From positions 3,291-67,290 of the forward strand of contig JBDTEO010000037.1 of assembly GCA_039922495.1 (NCBI GenBank): a stretch of 64,000 nucleotides of DNA, given 5' to 3'. Source of the stretch: JALYYC01 sp039922495. Lineage in GTDB: Bacteria; Chloroflexota; Dormibacteria; CF-121. The position numbers were made by a program, and so were the translations under genes. How positions within the stretch are numbered: position 1 is the stretch's first letter; every line of letters begins with the position of its first letter. The notes beneath the pieces are model-generated. The model did no database searches, had not been told where the DNA came from, and saw only the letters and a program-made list of their open reading frames with translations. Shown in pieces: positions 1-9,838 of the stretch.

Positions 1-297
1 GTACTCCAGGTCGGCATCCTGGATGATCACGATCGGCGTTGTGATCGCGGCTAGCCCGGTCCGAATGGCGGCGCCCTTCCCCCGGTTGACGTCGTGCCGC
101 TGGATCACGACGCGGGGATCGGCGGCAAAGGCCTCGATCTCCTGAAGCGTTCCATCGGTCGAGCAATCGTCGACCACCACCACCTGCTGGACGCAGGGCT
201 GGAGCAGAACGCGGCGGATGAGGCGGCTGACCGTCGGGGCTTCGTTGTAGGCGGGGACGATGACCCCGAGCGGCGATTCGGTGGGAATGGTCGCCAT
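1..297 (-). CDS. Family 2 glycosyltransferase, N-terminal part (cut by window edge)
   Basis: The reverse strand reads 99 codons from an ATG at 297 without a stop to the window edge. The peptide opens with a typical GT2 GT-A fold: first strand GVIVPAYNEAPTVSRLIRR, then VVVVDDCSTDGT, the NRGKGAAIRTGL motif, and IIQDADLEY, whose D-A-D is the nucleotide/metal-binding DXD-type site. These are hallmarks of dolichyl-phosphate mannosyltransferase-like enzymes that move a sugar from an NDP donor to a lipid carrier or glycan at the inner face of the membrane. A GAAGG Shine-Dalgarno-like stretch lies just upstream of the ATG. The C-terminus, which would show whether membrane anchors are present, is outside the window. 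Confidence 0.85.
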   Translation of the reverse strand, partial: MATIPTESPLGVIVPAYNEAPTVSRLIRRVLLQPCVQQVVVVDDCSTDGTLQEIEAFAADPRVVIQRHDVNRGKGAAIRTGLAAITTPIVIIQDADLEY

Positions 298-378
298 GTG
301 TGCCTTCAGTTCAACGGCGGAATCGGCCGGATTCCGTCGGCGCTCGTCGCCCTGCCGGCCGAAGATCACTCTGGGTGG

Positions 379-1740
379 CTAGCAGATCGTGGCGATGATC
401 GTGCCGGTTCCGGCATGGCCGGGGTTCGGCCCGTAGCCAGGATCGGTGCGGACCACGACGATGTGGAGGATGTCGCCCGAGATGGCCGAGCCCTTCTGGG
501 TGATGTGACTGGAGACGATCACGCCCATCACCGCCGGGACCGTCGCGGGCGGATGCGGACTGTTGCCCGGACGCGTGGTCCAGGTCTGGCCGCAGGCGGG
601 CGGGGGGTTGCTCAGTTCGAGGCCCTTGAAGGCGGCCGGGGCGGGACCTTTGCTCATCAGGTCCTGTTTCCACCACTGGGCGCCCCAGTAGAGGATGTGG
701 CCGTTGGCGACGTTCTCGAGGTCGCCGATCACGAAGGATCCGCCGCTGCCGGCGAAGGCCAGCGTCCAGGTCACCGTCGCTGGGTTCGACGGAATGCTGC
801 CGGCCAGGTTGCTGACCGAGGCGCGCCAGGTATCCGTGCCCAGCTTCGTGCCGGTGTAGGTAAAGCTTGCCTGGCCACTGGCGTTGGTCACGCCCGAGCC
901 ACTCAAGCCGGCGTTGGGGCCGCTCAGCGCCGAGAACTGGACCGCCGTGTTGGAGAGCGGCTGGCCGCAGCTGTTGGTAAAGGTTGCGGTCACCGTCGCC
1001 GTCGACAGCACCTGGTGACTCTGCGCCGGCGGGGTGAGGCTCAGGAGTGACCCGCGGCAGGGCGCGTGGCCGATGACGGTCCACTGGATCGACTCATTGC
1101 CGCTGCAGATGCCAGCGTCGATGCCGCCGGTGTTCAGCACCTGGCCGCTATCGGTGTATGAGGTCGTGGCGCCGTTCACGGTGACGTCGACCACCGGTTG
1201 GATGCCATCGGGCGTGCAATTCCCCGTGTAGCTCGAGCCGCCGGGCCCGATGTCCGACGTATCCATTTGCGTCGGGGCGCACAGGTCATTTGCCTCGGTG
1301 GCACGCTGCGTAACGATCAGATCGTTTCCGGGTGCCAGCGTCGCGGCCGGCCAGCCGCTGAACGTGCAGGTGTCGATGTGCACGGCGACCGCATTGATGG
1401 TCGCGGGGCTGCTGGAATTGTTCACGATGCGAACGGCGCCGGCGTCATAGACGCACGCCGTAGTGGGCGCGCAGCCCTCGAAGCTAGTGCGTGGTGAGCC
1501 GAACCACGGCGTCGGAAAGTTGGCCGGATCGGCACGCAGGCTGTCACCGTAGCCGACGAAAACGCCGATGCCGGCTGGCGCCGGAGCCGACTGCGGGTTC
1601 CCTGTTCGAACCGCCGGGGATGGGATGGCGCCCTGCGTGGCGACTGCGGGCGCGGCCAGCGGCGAGAGCATGGCGCCGAGCGCCATCAACTTCAGGGCCG
1701 CGGCCTTGAACAACGCGAACCAGACGGCGTTCTCTCCCAC
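379..1740 (-). CDS. Secreted protein with Ig-like domain, function unknown
   Basis: The 453-residue protein begins at a GTG with a good upstream AGGAGG site. A hydrophobic signal segment covers about residues 8-34. The middle (about 235-330) reads as a bacterial Ig-like (Big-type) domain with alternating strands, including TATVTATFTNSCGQPLSN and GQASFTYTGT. The N-terminal part is rich in paired cysteines (ACVYD, DTCTF, DLCAP, GNCTP), suggesting disulfides outside the cell. The C-terminal 110 residues are not recognised. There is no PLL propeller, unlike its neighbours. A surface or matrix role is likely, but no enzymatic motif is visible. Confidence 0.7.
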   Translation of the reverse strand: MGENAVWFALFKAAALKLMALGAMLSPLAAPAVATQGAIPSPAVRTGNPQSAPAPAGIGVFVGYGDSLRADPANFPTPWFGSPRTSFEGCAPTTACVYDAGAVRIVNNSSSPATINAVAVHIDTCTFSGWPAATLAPGNDLIVTQRATEANDLCAPTQMDTSDIGPGGSSYTGNCTPDGIQPVVDVTVNGATTSYTDSGQVLNTGGIDAGICSGNESIQWTVIGHAPCRGSLLSLTPPAQSHQVLSTATVTATFTNSCGQPLSNTAVQFSALSGPNAGLSGSGVTNASGQASFTYTGTKLGTDTWRASVSNLAGSIPSNPATVTWTLAFAGSGGSFVIGDLENVANGHILYWGAQWWKQDLMSKGPAPAAFKGLELSNPPPACGQTWTTRPGNSPHPPATVPAVMGVIVSSHITQKGSAISGDILHIVVVRTDPGYGPNPGHAGTGTIIATIC

Positions 1741-1880
1741 TGGTGCCTCCTGGAACCCTTACGGAGTCCCTTACGATGCAACGAGCCGGGATAGCCACCC
1801 CTTGTGGCCAGGCGAATCACAGTGCCGAGAAGAGCCTGTCAGCGCGCGGTCGCGGCGAGGTGACGGCCGACTGACGTCGC

Positions 1881-3389
1881 TTAGAAGACGATCGCCATAT
1901 TGTGGAAGTCGGCCCAGGAACTCTCGAAGGTCGCCTTGTCCACCCAGTACTGTCCGCCATGCCAGGGGTCATTAACCCGCACGGAGGTTGGCGAGACACC
2001 GGTCAAGACGACCGTATGCTCGTCGAGCGTATAGCGAATGCTGCGGCCGTCCCAGGCCGTCCAGGTGTGGACCGCCGGTCGATACCACCCGACCTCGACC
2101 CAGACCTCGACCGGGCGCCCCGCCGAAACCGCCTGGTAGATGTCCGGCGCAAACAGGCCTTCTCCGCCGGTGGCCTGCGGCGCTCCATGTGAGTGGGCGA
2201 TCGAGAGGATCAGCGGGTAGTAAATGCCGTAGCCCGTCGGGGGATACGCATCGGTGCCATTGACATTGCCGACGAAGTTCGTGTAGGGATCGCCCCAGCG
2301 CTGGATCCGGCCTCCACCGACCACCGGCGCCCGCGTGTCTGGTGTTTCGAGGTTGAATAGCTCCTGCTGGCTGTAGTTGTGACCAGAGTAGGCGAGCGCC
2401 ATCGCTAATGCCGCCGTCTCGCAGTCGAGATTCATCGACTGCCGGTAGACCGGGACTGGGAACATGATGGAATCGGTGCCGGCGATCATCTGGCCACCCT
2501 GCGATTCCCAAGCACTCCAGCCTCGGCCGTCCCACCATTTGTGCCACATGGCGGCATCGCTGCTGCGCGCGAAGACGTCGATGCGGCCAACCCCCCAGGA
2601 GATCGCGAATGGGTTGGACTCGATCTGACCTCCCTGGGGTTCGAAGCCGCTCCAGCCCCGGCCATCCCACCACTTATGCCAGAGCCCGTTGTCGCCTCCG
2701 CGAACGAAGACATCCAATCGGTTCGCTCCCCACGATGACACGGCGGCCGCGGAGGTCAGAAATCCTCCAAGTGGCTGCCAGCCCAGCCACTGCCCTCCGT
2801 CGAACCACAAGTGCCAGAGCTGCTCGTCGGACCCACGCACGAACACATCCAGGCGACCGGCACCCCAGGCGACGGCCGCCGGATCCGAGGTGACCTGCCC
2901 ACCGAGGTTGCCCCAATCGTTCCAGGTGGCGCCGCCATCCGCCGACCAGTTGTGCATCAAGTTGCCGTTGGCGGCGACGGTGAACACGTCGAGGCGGCCT
3001 GGCCCCCACGAGGCGACCGCGGGCGCGGAGTACAGGGCGCCGCCGAGCGGCTGCCAGGCGCCCCAGGCAGCGCCGTTGAACGTTTTTTGCCAGAGAGCCC
3101 GGTCGACCCCGCGGACGAAGACATCGATCCTGCCACCGGCGGAAGACACGGCCGCCGGGTCGGCCGTCAGCTGTCCACCCAGCGGTTCCCATGGGCTCCA
3201 GGTTCGCCCATCCCACCACTTGTGCCAGAGTTGATTGTCCGTGCCACGGATGAACGTGTCCAAGCGATCCGGGGCACCGCTCGAGACGGCCGCCGCGGCG
3301 GGTCTGGCGGGTGTGGCCAGCAGCGCCGGCAGGAGCAAAGTGAGGAGCAGGGCACCGGTAAGCAGCCACGATCGTTGGTTTGTTTTCAC
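1881..3389 (-). CDS. Secreted PLL-like propeller fused to a C39-like cysteine peptidase
   Basis: The 502-residue product starts at GTG with GGGAG upstream and has a signal peptide (1-33). Residues about 38-315 hold six PLL-like lectin units, each centred on a DVF..RG.D..LWHKWWDG motif. The C-terminal domain (about 318-502) looks like a papain-fold Peptidase_C39_2 domain: Cys323 in LDCETAALAMAL, His458 in DEHTVVLTG and Asp474 in VNDPWHGG give a full Cys/His/Asp set. Unlike the other PLL proteins in the window the propeller is N-terminal and the enzyme C-terminal. Family knowledge supports a peptidase or amidase acting outside the cell; the substrate is unknown. Confidence 0.82.
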   Translation of the reverse strand: MKTNQRSWLLTGALLLTLLLPALLATPARPAAAAVSSGAPDRLDTFIRGTDNQLWHKWWDGRTWSPWEPLGGQLTADPAAVSSAGGRIDVFVRGVDRALWQKTFNGAAWGAWQPLGGALYSAPAVASWGPGRLDVFTVAANGNLMHNWSADGGATWNDWGNLGGQVTSDPAAVAWGAGRLDVFVRGSDEQLWHLWFDGGQWLGWQPLGGFLTSAAAVSSWGANRLDVFVRGGDNGLWHKWWDGRGWSGFEPQGGQIESNPFAISWGVGRIDVFARSSDAAMWHKWWDGRGWSAWESQGGQMIAGTDSIMFPVPVYRQSMNLDCETAALAMALAYSGHNYSQQELFNLETPDTRAPVVGGGRIQRWGDPYTNFVGNVNGTDAYPPTGYGIYYPLILSIAHSHGAPQATGGEGLFAPDIYQAVSAGRPVEVWVEVGWYRPAVHTWTAWDGRSIRYTLDEHTVVLTGVSPTSVRVNDPWHGGQYWVDKATFESSWADFHNMAIVF

Positions 3390-3466
3390 ATGCGCTCCCG
3401 TGGCGAGGTGTTAGGCGCGAGCGCCGTTCAATAGGCTAGGCGGCACAGCCGTCATGCGTTTGTAGT

Positions 3467-6163
3467 TCAGCGATCGCGCTCGCTTGATGCCATCGCGGCC
3501 TGCGCTGCTGCCAGTCGCGCGACCGGAACCCGGTAGGGCGAGCAACTGACATAGTTAAGGCCGATCGAATGGCAGAAGTGGATCGACGCTGGGTCGCCAC
3601 CATGCTCGCCGCAGATGCCGATCTCCAGGTCTTTGTGCGCCTTCCGACCTTCCTCGACCGCCATCTTCATCAGGCGCCCGACGCCGACCTGGTCGAGTGA
3701 CTCGAAGGGGTTCACCGGCAGGATCTTCTCTTCGACGTAGCGCAGCAGGAACTTGCCCTCGGCATCGTCGCGGGAGTAGCCGAAGGTCGTCTGGGTCAGG
3801 TCGTTGGTCCCGAAGGAGAAGAACTCGGCGTACTCCGCGATCTCGCCGGCGGTCAGGCAGGCGCGCGGGATCTCCATCATCGTGCCGAACTTGTAGGGGA
3901 TCTCCGCCTTCTGCTCGCTAAAGACCTGCTTGACGACGGCCTCGAGCAGATCGCGGGTGCGATGCAGCTCGTTGACGTGGCCGACCAGCGGGATCATGAT
4001 CTCGGGCCGGACGTCGACGTTCTTTTTCTTGAGCGCGATGGCGGCCTCCAGGATGGCGCGCACCTGCATCTGGATGATCTCCGGGAACATCAGGCCAAGG
4101 CGGATGCCGCGCAGGCCCAGCATCGGGTTCTGCTCGCGCATCCCCTCGATGGCGCGCAGCAGCGCCTCCTCCGGCTCGAGCTTCTTCTTCGAGGCCTTTT
4201 TGAGCCGCATGATCGTGACCTTGACCAGCTGCTCGTCGTAATTCGGGAGGAACTCATGCAGCGGCGGGTCGATCAGCCGGATGATGACCGGCAGGCCGTG
4301 CATCTCCTTGAAGATGCCGCTGAAGTCCGAGCGCTGGAAGGGCAACAGCTTGGCCAGCCACTTCTGCCGCTCCTTCGTGTCCTCGGCGAGAATCATCTTC
4401 TGCACCATCGGCAGGCGCTCCTGCTCCATGAACATGTGCTCGGTTCGGCACAGCCCGATGCCCTGCGCGCCATAGGCGCGGGCAACCTTGGCGTCGCGCG
4501 GGTAATCCGCGTTGGTCCAGACCTCGAGGCGGCGGCGCGTGTCCGCCCAGGTGAGCAGCTGGTTCAGGTCCTTGTTGATGGCGGGCTCGATCATCGGCAC
4601 CGAGCCGAGGATGACGTCCCCAGTCGAGCCGTTGATGGTGATCAGGTCGCCTTCCTTGACGGTGGTCCCATTGACCGAGAAGAGCTTTTTGGCCAGGTCG
4701 ACCTTCAGGCTCTCCGCGCCGGCGACGCAGGGCTTGCCCATGCCGCGGGCGACCACGGCGGCGTGGCTCGTCTTGCCGCCACGCGCAGTCAGGACGCCCT
4801 TGGCGGCGATCATGCCGTGGACGTCATCGGGGTTGGTCTCGATCCGGACCAGGATGACGGCCTCGCCCTTCTTGCCCCGCGCCTCGGCGCGATCGGCGTC
4901 GAAGACGGCCTTGCCACTGGCGGCGCCCGGCGAGGCGTCGAGGCCTTTCGCGATGATCTTCGGCTTTGCCTTGGGGTCGATGCGCGGGTGCAGCAACTGG
5001 TCGACCTGGATCGGCTCGACCCGCTGGACCGCCTCGTCCTCGAAGATCATCTTCTCGCTCACCATGTCGACCGCGATCTTGACCGCCGCGGCGGCGGTCC
5101 GCTTGGCCGAACGCGTCTGCAGCATCCAGAGCTTTTTCTTCTCGATGGTGAACTCGAGGTCCTGGACGTCGCGGTAGTGCTTTTCGAGTTGGTTCGCCGT
5201 CTCTTCGAACTGGCGATACACCTCGGGGAGCTGCTTCTTTAGCGACGCGATCGGTTTCGGCGTCCGGATCCCCGCCACCACATCCTCGCCCTGGGCGTTG
5301 ATCAGGTAATCGCCGTAGAGAACCTTCTCCCCCGTGTTCGGATCTCGGGTGAAGGCGACGCCGGTGCCGGAGTCGTTGCCCATGTTGCCGAAGACCATCA
5401 TCTGGACATTGACCGCGGTGCCGAGCGTGTGGGGAATCTTGTTGAAATTTCGGTAATCCTGGGCGCGCTTGTTGTTCCAGGAGGAGAAGACCGCCTCGAT
5501 GGCGGACTTCAACTGCTCCTGCGGGTCGTCGGGAAAGGGCTTGCCGCTCTCCTTGAGGATGATCGCCTTGAATTCGGCGAGGAGCTTCTCCAGCTGCTCC
5601 GGCTTCAGCTCAGGGTCGGTCTTGACCTTCGCCTTCTCTTTCGCCTGGGTCAGCTTGTGCTCGAACTTCTCGGCATCAATGCCGAGCACGATTTTGCCAA
5701 ACATCTGTGCAAAGCGGCGGTAGGCGTCGAGCGCAAAGCGCCGGTCGCCGGTGAGCTTGGCCAGGCCCTCGAGCGTCTGCGGGTTGAGGCCGAGGTTCAG
5801 GACCGTGTCCATCATCCCGGGCATGGAGAATTTGGCCCCGGAACGCACCGACACCAGCAGCGGATTCTTGACATCGCCCAGGCGTTTGCCCGTCTTCGCC
5901 TCGACGGTGTGGAGCGCCTCCATCGCCTGCTCCCACATCCCAGCCGGAAAGCGCTTGCCGCTGTCGTAATAGGCGTTGCAAGCCTCGGTCGTGATCGTGA
6001 ATCCGGGCGGCACCGGCAAGCCGGCGCGCGTCATCTCGGCGACGCCAGCCCCCTTACCACCGAGGAGGTCTCGGAGATCCTTGTTGCCCTCCTCGAAGAG
6101 GTAGACCCATTTCTTTGAGGTTGCGGCTTTCGGCTTGACGGGCGCCTGCGTGGAAAGGGCCAT
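3467..6163 (-). CDS. ppdK: Pyruvate, phosphate dikinase
   Basis: The 898-residue product interconverts pyruvate + ATP + Pi and PEP + AMP + PPi in the cytosol, feeding gluconeogenesis or PPi-dependent glycolysis. The N-terminal ATP-grasp part has GGKGAGVAEMTRAGLPVPPG; the swivelling phosphohistidine domain has GGKTSHAAVVARGMGKPCVAG with the phosphorylated His; the C-terminal TIM barrel has FGTNDLTQTTFGYSRDD and GICGEHGGDP with catalytic Cys851. Length matches the family (about 870-900). AGGAG lies nine bases before the ATG. It sits between secreted-protein genes and does not appear to share their function. Long open frames on its other strand are codon-bias shadows. Confidence 0.97.
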   Translation of the reverse strand: MALSTQAPVKPKAATSKKWVYLFEEGNKDLRDLLGGKGAGVAEMTRAGLPVPPGFTITTEACNAYYDSGKRFPAGMWEQAMEALHTVEAKTGKRLGDVKNPLLVSVRSGAKFSMPGMMDTVLNLGLNPQTLEGLAKLTGDRRFALDAYRRFAQMFGKIVLGIDAEKFEHKLTQAKEKAKVKTDPELKPEQLEKLLAEFKAIILKESGKPFPDDPQEQLKSAIEAVFSSWNNKRAQDYRNFNKIPHTLGTAVNVQMMVFGNMGNDSGTGVAFTRDPNTGEKVLYGDYLINAQGEDVVAGIRTPKPIASLKKQLPEVYRQFEETANQLEKHYRDVQDLEFTIEKKKLWMLQTRSAKRTAAAAVKIAVDMVSEKMIFEDEAVQRVEPIQVDQLLHPRIDPKAKPKIIAKGLDASPGAASGKAVFDADRAEARGKKGEAVILVRIETNPDDVHGMIAAKGVLTARGGKTSHAAVVARGMGKPCVAGAESLKVDLAKKLFSVNGTTVKEGDLITINGSTGDVILGSVPMIEPAINKDLNQLLTWADTRRRLEVWTNADYPRDAKVARAYGAQGIGLCRTEHMFMEQERLPMVQKMILAEDTKERQKWLAKLLPFQRSDFSGIFKEMHGLPVIIRLIDPPLHEFLPNYDEQLVKVTIMRLKKASKKKLEPEEALLRAIEGMREQNPMLGLRGIRLGLMFPEIIQMQVRAILEAAIALKKKNVDVRPEIMIPLVGHVNELHRTRDLLEAVVKQVFSEQKAEIPYKFGTMMEIPRACLTAGEIAEYAEFFSFGTNDLTQTTFGYSRDDAEGKFLLRYVEEKILPVNPFESLDQVGVGRLMKMAVEEGRKAHKDLEIGICGEHGGDPASIHFCHSIGLNYVSCSPYRVPVARLAAAQAAMASSERDR

Positions 6164-6263
6164 ATTGTAAATCTCCTGAGTACGTGGGCTGAGTAGTCAG
6201 GATACCAACCGGTCCCCTGCCGTCGCCTGTGCCCTAACCGCGATCCAGCGTGGTCAGGCTGGG

Positions 6264-7550
6264 TTAGTAGCTGCCCATCGACTGCCAGCCGGACCAGGCG
6301 CTGGCGTAGTACTTGTGCCAGAGCGCGTTGTCCGTTCCCTGGCCGAAGACGTCCAGCCGTCCCAGTCCCCAGGCGACGACCGCGGGGTCAGAGATGAACT
6401 GGCCGGCTTGCGACTCCCAGCCGCTCCAGGCGCCCGAGTACCAAAGGTGCCACATGCCGCCGTCGACGCCGCGGGCGAAGAGATCGAGACGTCCGGAACC
6501 CCATGCGGTCACGGCTACACCCGAGGTCAAGGTGCCGCCGAGCGACTGCCATTCATGCCAGCTTCCATCCCAGTACTTGTGCCAGATGCCGTTGTCGAGG
6601 CCGCGAGCGAAGATATCAAGGCGATTGGCCGACCACGAGGCGGCGCTCGGTCCCGAGGTCAGGTGACCACCAAGCGGCTGCCAGGCGCTCCACTGGAGAC
6701 CGTCCCACCACAGGTGCCAGATGCCGTTATCGCCACCGCGGACGACCACGTCAAGGCGTCCGCTGGCCCATGACGCGACGCCGGGACTCGCGGTGAGCAC
6801 GCCACCGAGCGATTGCCAGCCATTCCATTTGCCGTCGTACCACGTGTGCATCAGCGAGTTATCGGTTCCACGCGCGAATACGTCGATCCGGCCGGGCCCC
6901 CACGAAACAGCGGCCGGGTCCGAGGTCAGCTGACCGCCCAGCGATTCCCAGGCGCTCCAGACGCCGCTATCGAACCAGCGATGCATCAGGGCGTTGTTCG
7001 CGCCGCGCGCAAAGACGTCGAGACGGCCGCTCGCCCACGACGCAACGGCGACAGCGCGCCCCGCCGGGGTGTCAGCGCCCGCCGGAGCCATCAGGAATTC
7101 CTCGGCCATGTAGCCGCCGCCACTCGCATCGGTAAACCATGCGGTGGCGACATAGTCGTAAGCCCCGAGGATGTTGGCGCGGTGCCCGGGACTGTTCATG
7201 AACATGGTGTTCACCCGGGCATCGTCGGGTCCCGAGGAAATCCAGGCTACGTTTTCACCGGCGCTCGTCGCGCCGGCAACGCAGCCCATGTCGAGGTTAA
7301 CGCCGTTCGCGTGTGAGATAAAACCTTGCGCCGCCATCCGTTGGGCGTTCTCCAGAGCGATGTTGGCCAGGCACGTATTCCACGCCAGCGGGGCCAAGCC
7401 TGCGCTGGCGCGGTCCTGATTGATATAGGTCTGCTCGATCGATCCATCGGCAGCTGCGACTGGCCGCATGTTCATCATCGGGCTCAGCGCCAGCGTGCCC
7501 AAAATGCCGACGAGCGCGATCCAACGTCCCCGACCACCCAGTAATCCCAT
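6264..7550 (-). CDS. Secreted CAP/SCP-domain protein with C-terminal PLL-like propeller
   Basis: The 428-residue protein has a signal peptide (about 1-34). A CAP (SCP/PR-1, YkwD-type) domain at about 38-160 shows YINQDRASAGLAPLAWN, GENVAW and MNSPGHRANILGAYDYVATAW, the conserved CAP signatures including the His of the cavity. Residues about 165-428 carry six PLL-like units (DVFARGANN, DVFARGTDN, DVVVRGGDN, DIFARGLDN, DLFARGVDG, DVFGQGTDN). CAP proteins of bacteria are extracellular and often associated with cell walls or lipids, with function mostly unknown. It belongs to the same fusion family as the neighbouring PLL genes. Confidence 0.85.
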   Translation of the reverse strand: MGLLGGRGRWIALVGILGTLALSPMMNMRPVAAADGSIEQTYINQDRASAGLAPLAWNTCLANIALENAQRMAAQGFISHANGVNLDMGCVAGATSAGENVAWISSGPDDARVNTMFMNSPGHRANILGAYDYVATAWFTDASGGGYMAEEFLMAPAGADTPAGRAVAVASWASGRLDVFARGANNALMHRWFDSGVWSAWESLGGQLTSDPAAVSWGPGRIDVFARGTDNSLMHTWYDGKWNGWQSLGGVLTASPGVASWASGRLDVVVRGGDNGIWHLWWDGLQWSAWQPLGGHLTSGPSAASWSANRLDIFARGLDNGIWHKYWDGSWHEWQSLGGTLTSGVAVTAWGSGRLDLFARGVDGGMWHLWYSGAWSGWESQAGQFISDPAVVAWGLGRLDVFGQGTDNALWHKYYASAWSGWQSMGSY

Positions 7551-7669
7551 GACCGTGTGACGGCGCCGGCGGATGCGAGCTTTCCGCAGTTCACCGAACG
7601 GTCACATGACGATCACGCGCCATTGCTAGGCCGCGTCCCGAGCGTGACGGGATCATCGAAAGGTTCCGA

Positions 7670-8023
7670 CTACGGCGTGGAGAGCATCTCGCGACAGAGC
7701 GCGAGGTCCGAGCGCCGGATGAAGACGTCGGCTGTCGCGTTGCTCTGCGAGACCGCGGCCGGGGCCGAGGTGCCGCTCCCGTCGATCTTCCCCCAACCGC
7801 TCCACACGGATCCCGTCCAGGATTTGCGCCAGAGACTGTTATCGGCACTTCGCAAGAAGGTTCTCGAGTTGCGTCGCTCGACCGCTGGCAACGGTTCCGG
7901 CGACGGTGCCGATATCGCCAACGGCGGCGGCCACCCTGGTGGTAGGGAGGCTGCCGGCTGCAAGGAAGGACGCGGCTATGAACGCGGCACAAGGCGTGGT
8001 ACGAAAGCACACAGCACTACCAT
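7670..8023 (-). pseudogene. Broken secreted PLL-like protein (frameshifted remnant)
   Basis: Pieces of one short PLL protein are spread over different frames of the minus strand. An ATG at 8023 starts MVVLCAFVP and hits TAG after 15 codons. A clear signal-peptide core (CAAFIAASFLAAGSLPTT) continues in another frame. The lectin part (RTFLRSADNSLWRKSWTG, then AAVSQSNATADVFIRRSD) runs in the first frame to the stop at 7670. The tail resembles the sixth unit of the 951-residue PLL protein (AVSQRNSSTVDVFLRASD). Only about two propeller units remain. At least two frame changes are needed, so this looks like a decayed gene; assembly errors are the alternative. It overlaps the 5' end of the plus-strand membrane protein gene. 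Confidence 0.6.
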
Positions 8024-9831
8024 CGTATAAGGCGATATGCGCGCGCCGGCAGGGGGCCGCCTCGCCACGGAAGTCCAGCTCCACCCGCTACCCTCTGGTG
8101 GAGTTGATTCGCCCGGGCCTGTCCACCGCTGCCCTCCAGGACCGGCGTGCGGAGCAGCGTCTTGGCACCGTCCGGGTTCCAGGCGCGGTCTGGATCGCCG
8201 TCGGGTTGGCCGTGCTCGCCGCGGCCTCATTGACCTACCTCAGCCGCCATCTCGACTTCTTTGGGGACGAATGGACCTTCGCGATGGTGCGTCGGGGCTG
8301 GACGCTCGGGTCGTTTTTCCGGCCCCACAACGAGCACCTCGTCGCCGCCCTCGCGCTGATCTACAAGCTGCTCTTTGCGACCGTCGGCATGCGCAGCTAC
8401 CTCCCCTACATGCTCTGCCTGGAGGTGCTCCACGCCGCCACAGGAATCGTGCTCTTCCTGCTGGTCCGCCGCCGAGCAGGTGACGTCCTCGCCCTCTGCG
8501 CTGTGGCGCTCTTCCTCTTCATGGCGCACGGCGCCGAGAATTTGTTCTGGGCCTTCCAGATGTCGTTTGTCGGCTCGACCTGCTTCGGACTCCTCGCCAT
8601 TCTCATCCTCGATCGACTGCACCTGGATCGCGTTCGGCTGGCACTCGCGTCCGCGGCCCTCCTGGTCTCGTTGCTCTTTTCCGGGGTCGGCCTCTTCTTC
8701 CTCACGGCGGTGGCCGTCGATCTCTTTTTCGACCGGGAACGCCGGCGTTACCTCGTGGCGGTGGCGGTCCCGACCCTCTTCTACTTGCTCTGGTTCGCCA
8801 GCTATGGCATCAAGGGTGTCACCGCGCACCGCTCGCCATTGACCCTCACCGGGTTTCTCTCCCTCGGAAGCTTCATCCCGACCGGCATCGGAGCCGCGAT
8901 CAGCGGTCTGTTCAGCTTTGGCGCCATGTGGGCCATCCTCGTCTTGCCGGTCGCCTGTGTCCTCCTGGCGATTCGCTACCTCCGGCGCGGTTCGATCGAT
9001 GCCCGCTCCCTCGGCTTGATGGCCGGCCTGGTAACTCAGTACGGTTTGACCGGGCTGGTCCGCTCCCAGTTCGGCGATGTGCAGTCCGCCTCGTACCGCT
9101 ATATCTACGTCGCCGGCGCATTCCTCCTCCCTCTCTTCGCGGATGCGATGCGGGACTTACCCTGGTCCCGAGTCTGGCAGGCGGCCCTTGCGGTGGTCAC
9201 TGTTGGCGCGCTCGTCCATGGCGCCCCGTTCCTGCACGGCTTCGAAGTCGGAAGGACGGCGATGATTCGCGCACAGGACGCGCAGTTTGCGGCTGCCCTG
9301 GCATTTCGCGGCGCTCCTGACCTCCAGCTCGACAATCCCCTCGCTCCAGAACCGGGCAGTCTGCGCGTGTCGGCCCGGCAGTATTACGCGATCGTCGATA
9401 CCATGGGCACCCCGTTGCAGGTGTCCGGGCCCGACAGTTTGCGCGGCATGATCCAACCATCGATCGACCAGGCGATGCTGACGATGTTCGGCCCGGCGCT
9501 CCGCGTTACCGCCACCGCGTCCACGCAAACTCCGTCGAGCGGGACCGGGTGCCAGGCATTCGATCCGGCGTCCGATCGGCTGGTCGATCTCGCCGTGCGG
9601 TCCGGATCGGCCATTGATCTCGTGCCGGCGGGGCGGACCACGATCGACTTCTACCTCAGCTACGTGGCCGACCCCGGCCCCCAGCCGCTCAAGACTTTCA
9701 CGCTCTCGCCCGGACAGGTCTACGAGGTCCACGTCCCTGACGCGGGCAAACCGATCGCCTGGCGCCTCCGGCTTGCCGGCACGATGCCGGGACCGCTGGG
9801 CATCTGTCCGGCAGGGGGGCCGGCGCCGTAG
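7978..9831 (+). CDS. Polytopic membrane protein, GT-C glycosyltransferase-like
   Basis: The start chosen is the ATG preceded by AAGGAAGGA (7962-7970), giving 617 residues; the frame stays open further upstream but without such a site. About 55 basic residues precede the first membrane segment. Roughly ten to twelve transmembrane helices follow up to about residue 440, then a soluble C-terminal domain of about 170 residues rich in beta strands. The first external loop carries DFFGDEWTFA, an acidic pair in the place typical of GT-C enzymes that use polyprenyl-phosphate sugars. This suggests glycosylation of a surface polymer, but the family is not firmly recognised. It is the only plus-strand gene in the first 28 kb. 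Confidence 0.7.
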   Translation: MNAAQGVVRKHTALPSYKAICARRQGAASPRKSSSTRYPLVELIRPGLSTAALQDRRAEQRLGTVRVPGAVWIAVGLAVLAAASLTYLSRHLDFFGDEWTFAMVRRGWTLGSFFRPHNEHLVAALALIYKLLFATVGMRSYLPYMLCLEVLHAATGIVLFLLVRRRAGDVLALCAVALFLFMAHGAENLFWAFQMSFVGSTCFGLLAILILDRLHLDRVRLALASAALLVSLLFSGVGLFFLTAVAVDLFFDRERRRYLVAVAVPTLFYLLWFASYGIKGVTAHRSPLTLTGFLSLGSFIPTGIGAAISGLFSFGAMWAILVLPVACVLLAIRYLRRGSIDARSLGLMAGLVTQYGLTGLVRSQFGDVQSASYRYIYVAGAFLLPLFADAMRDLPWSRVWQAALAVVTVGALVHGAPFLHGFEVGRTAMIRAQDAQFAAALAFRGAPDLQLDNPLAPEPGSLRVSARQYYAIVDTMGTPLQVSGPDSLRGMIQPSIDQAMLTMFGPALRVTATASTQTPSSGTGCQAFDPASDRLVDLAVRSGSAIDLVPAGRTTIDFYLSYVADPGPQPLKTFTLSPGQVYEVHVPDAGKPIAWRLRLAGTMPGPLGICPAGGPAP

Positions 9832-9838
9832 CCGTCTG

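Noticed and set aside
3962..5242. Long open frame (426 codons) on the plus strand inside ppdK
   Set aside because: It mirrors the conserved ppdK coding frame, is Leu/Asp/Val/Arg-rich without domain motifs, and is explained by high-GC codon bias.
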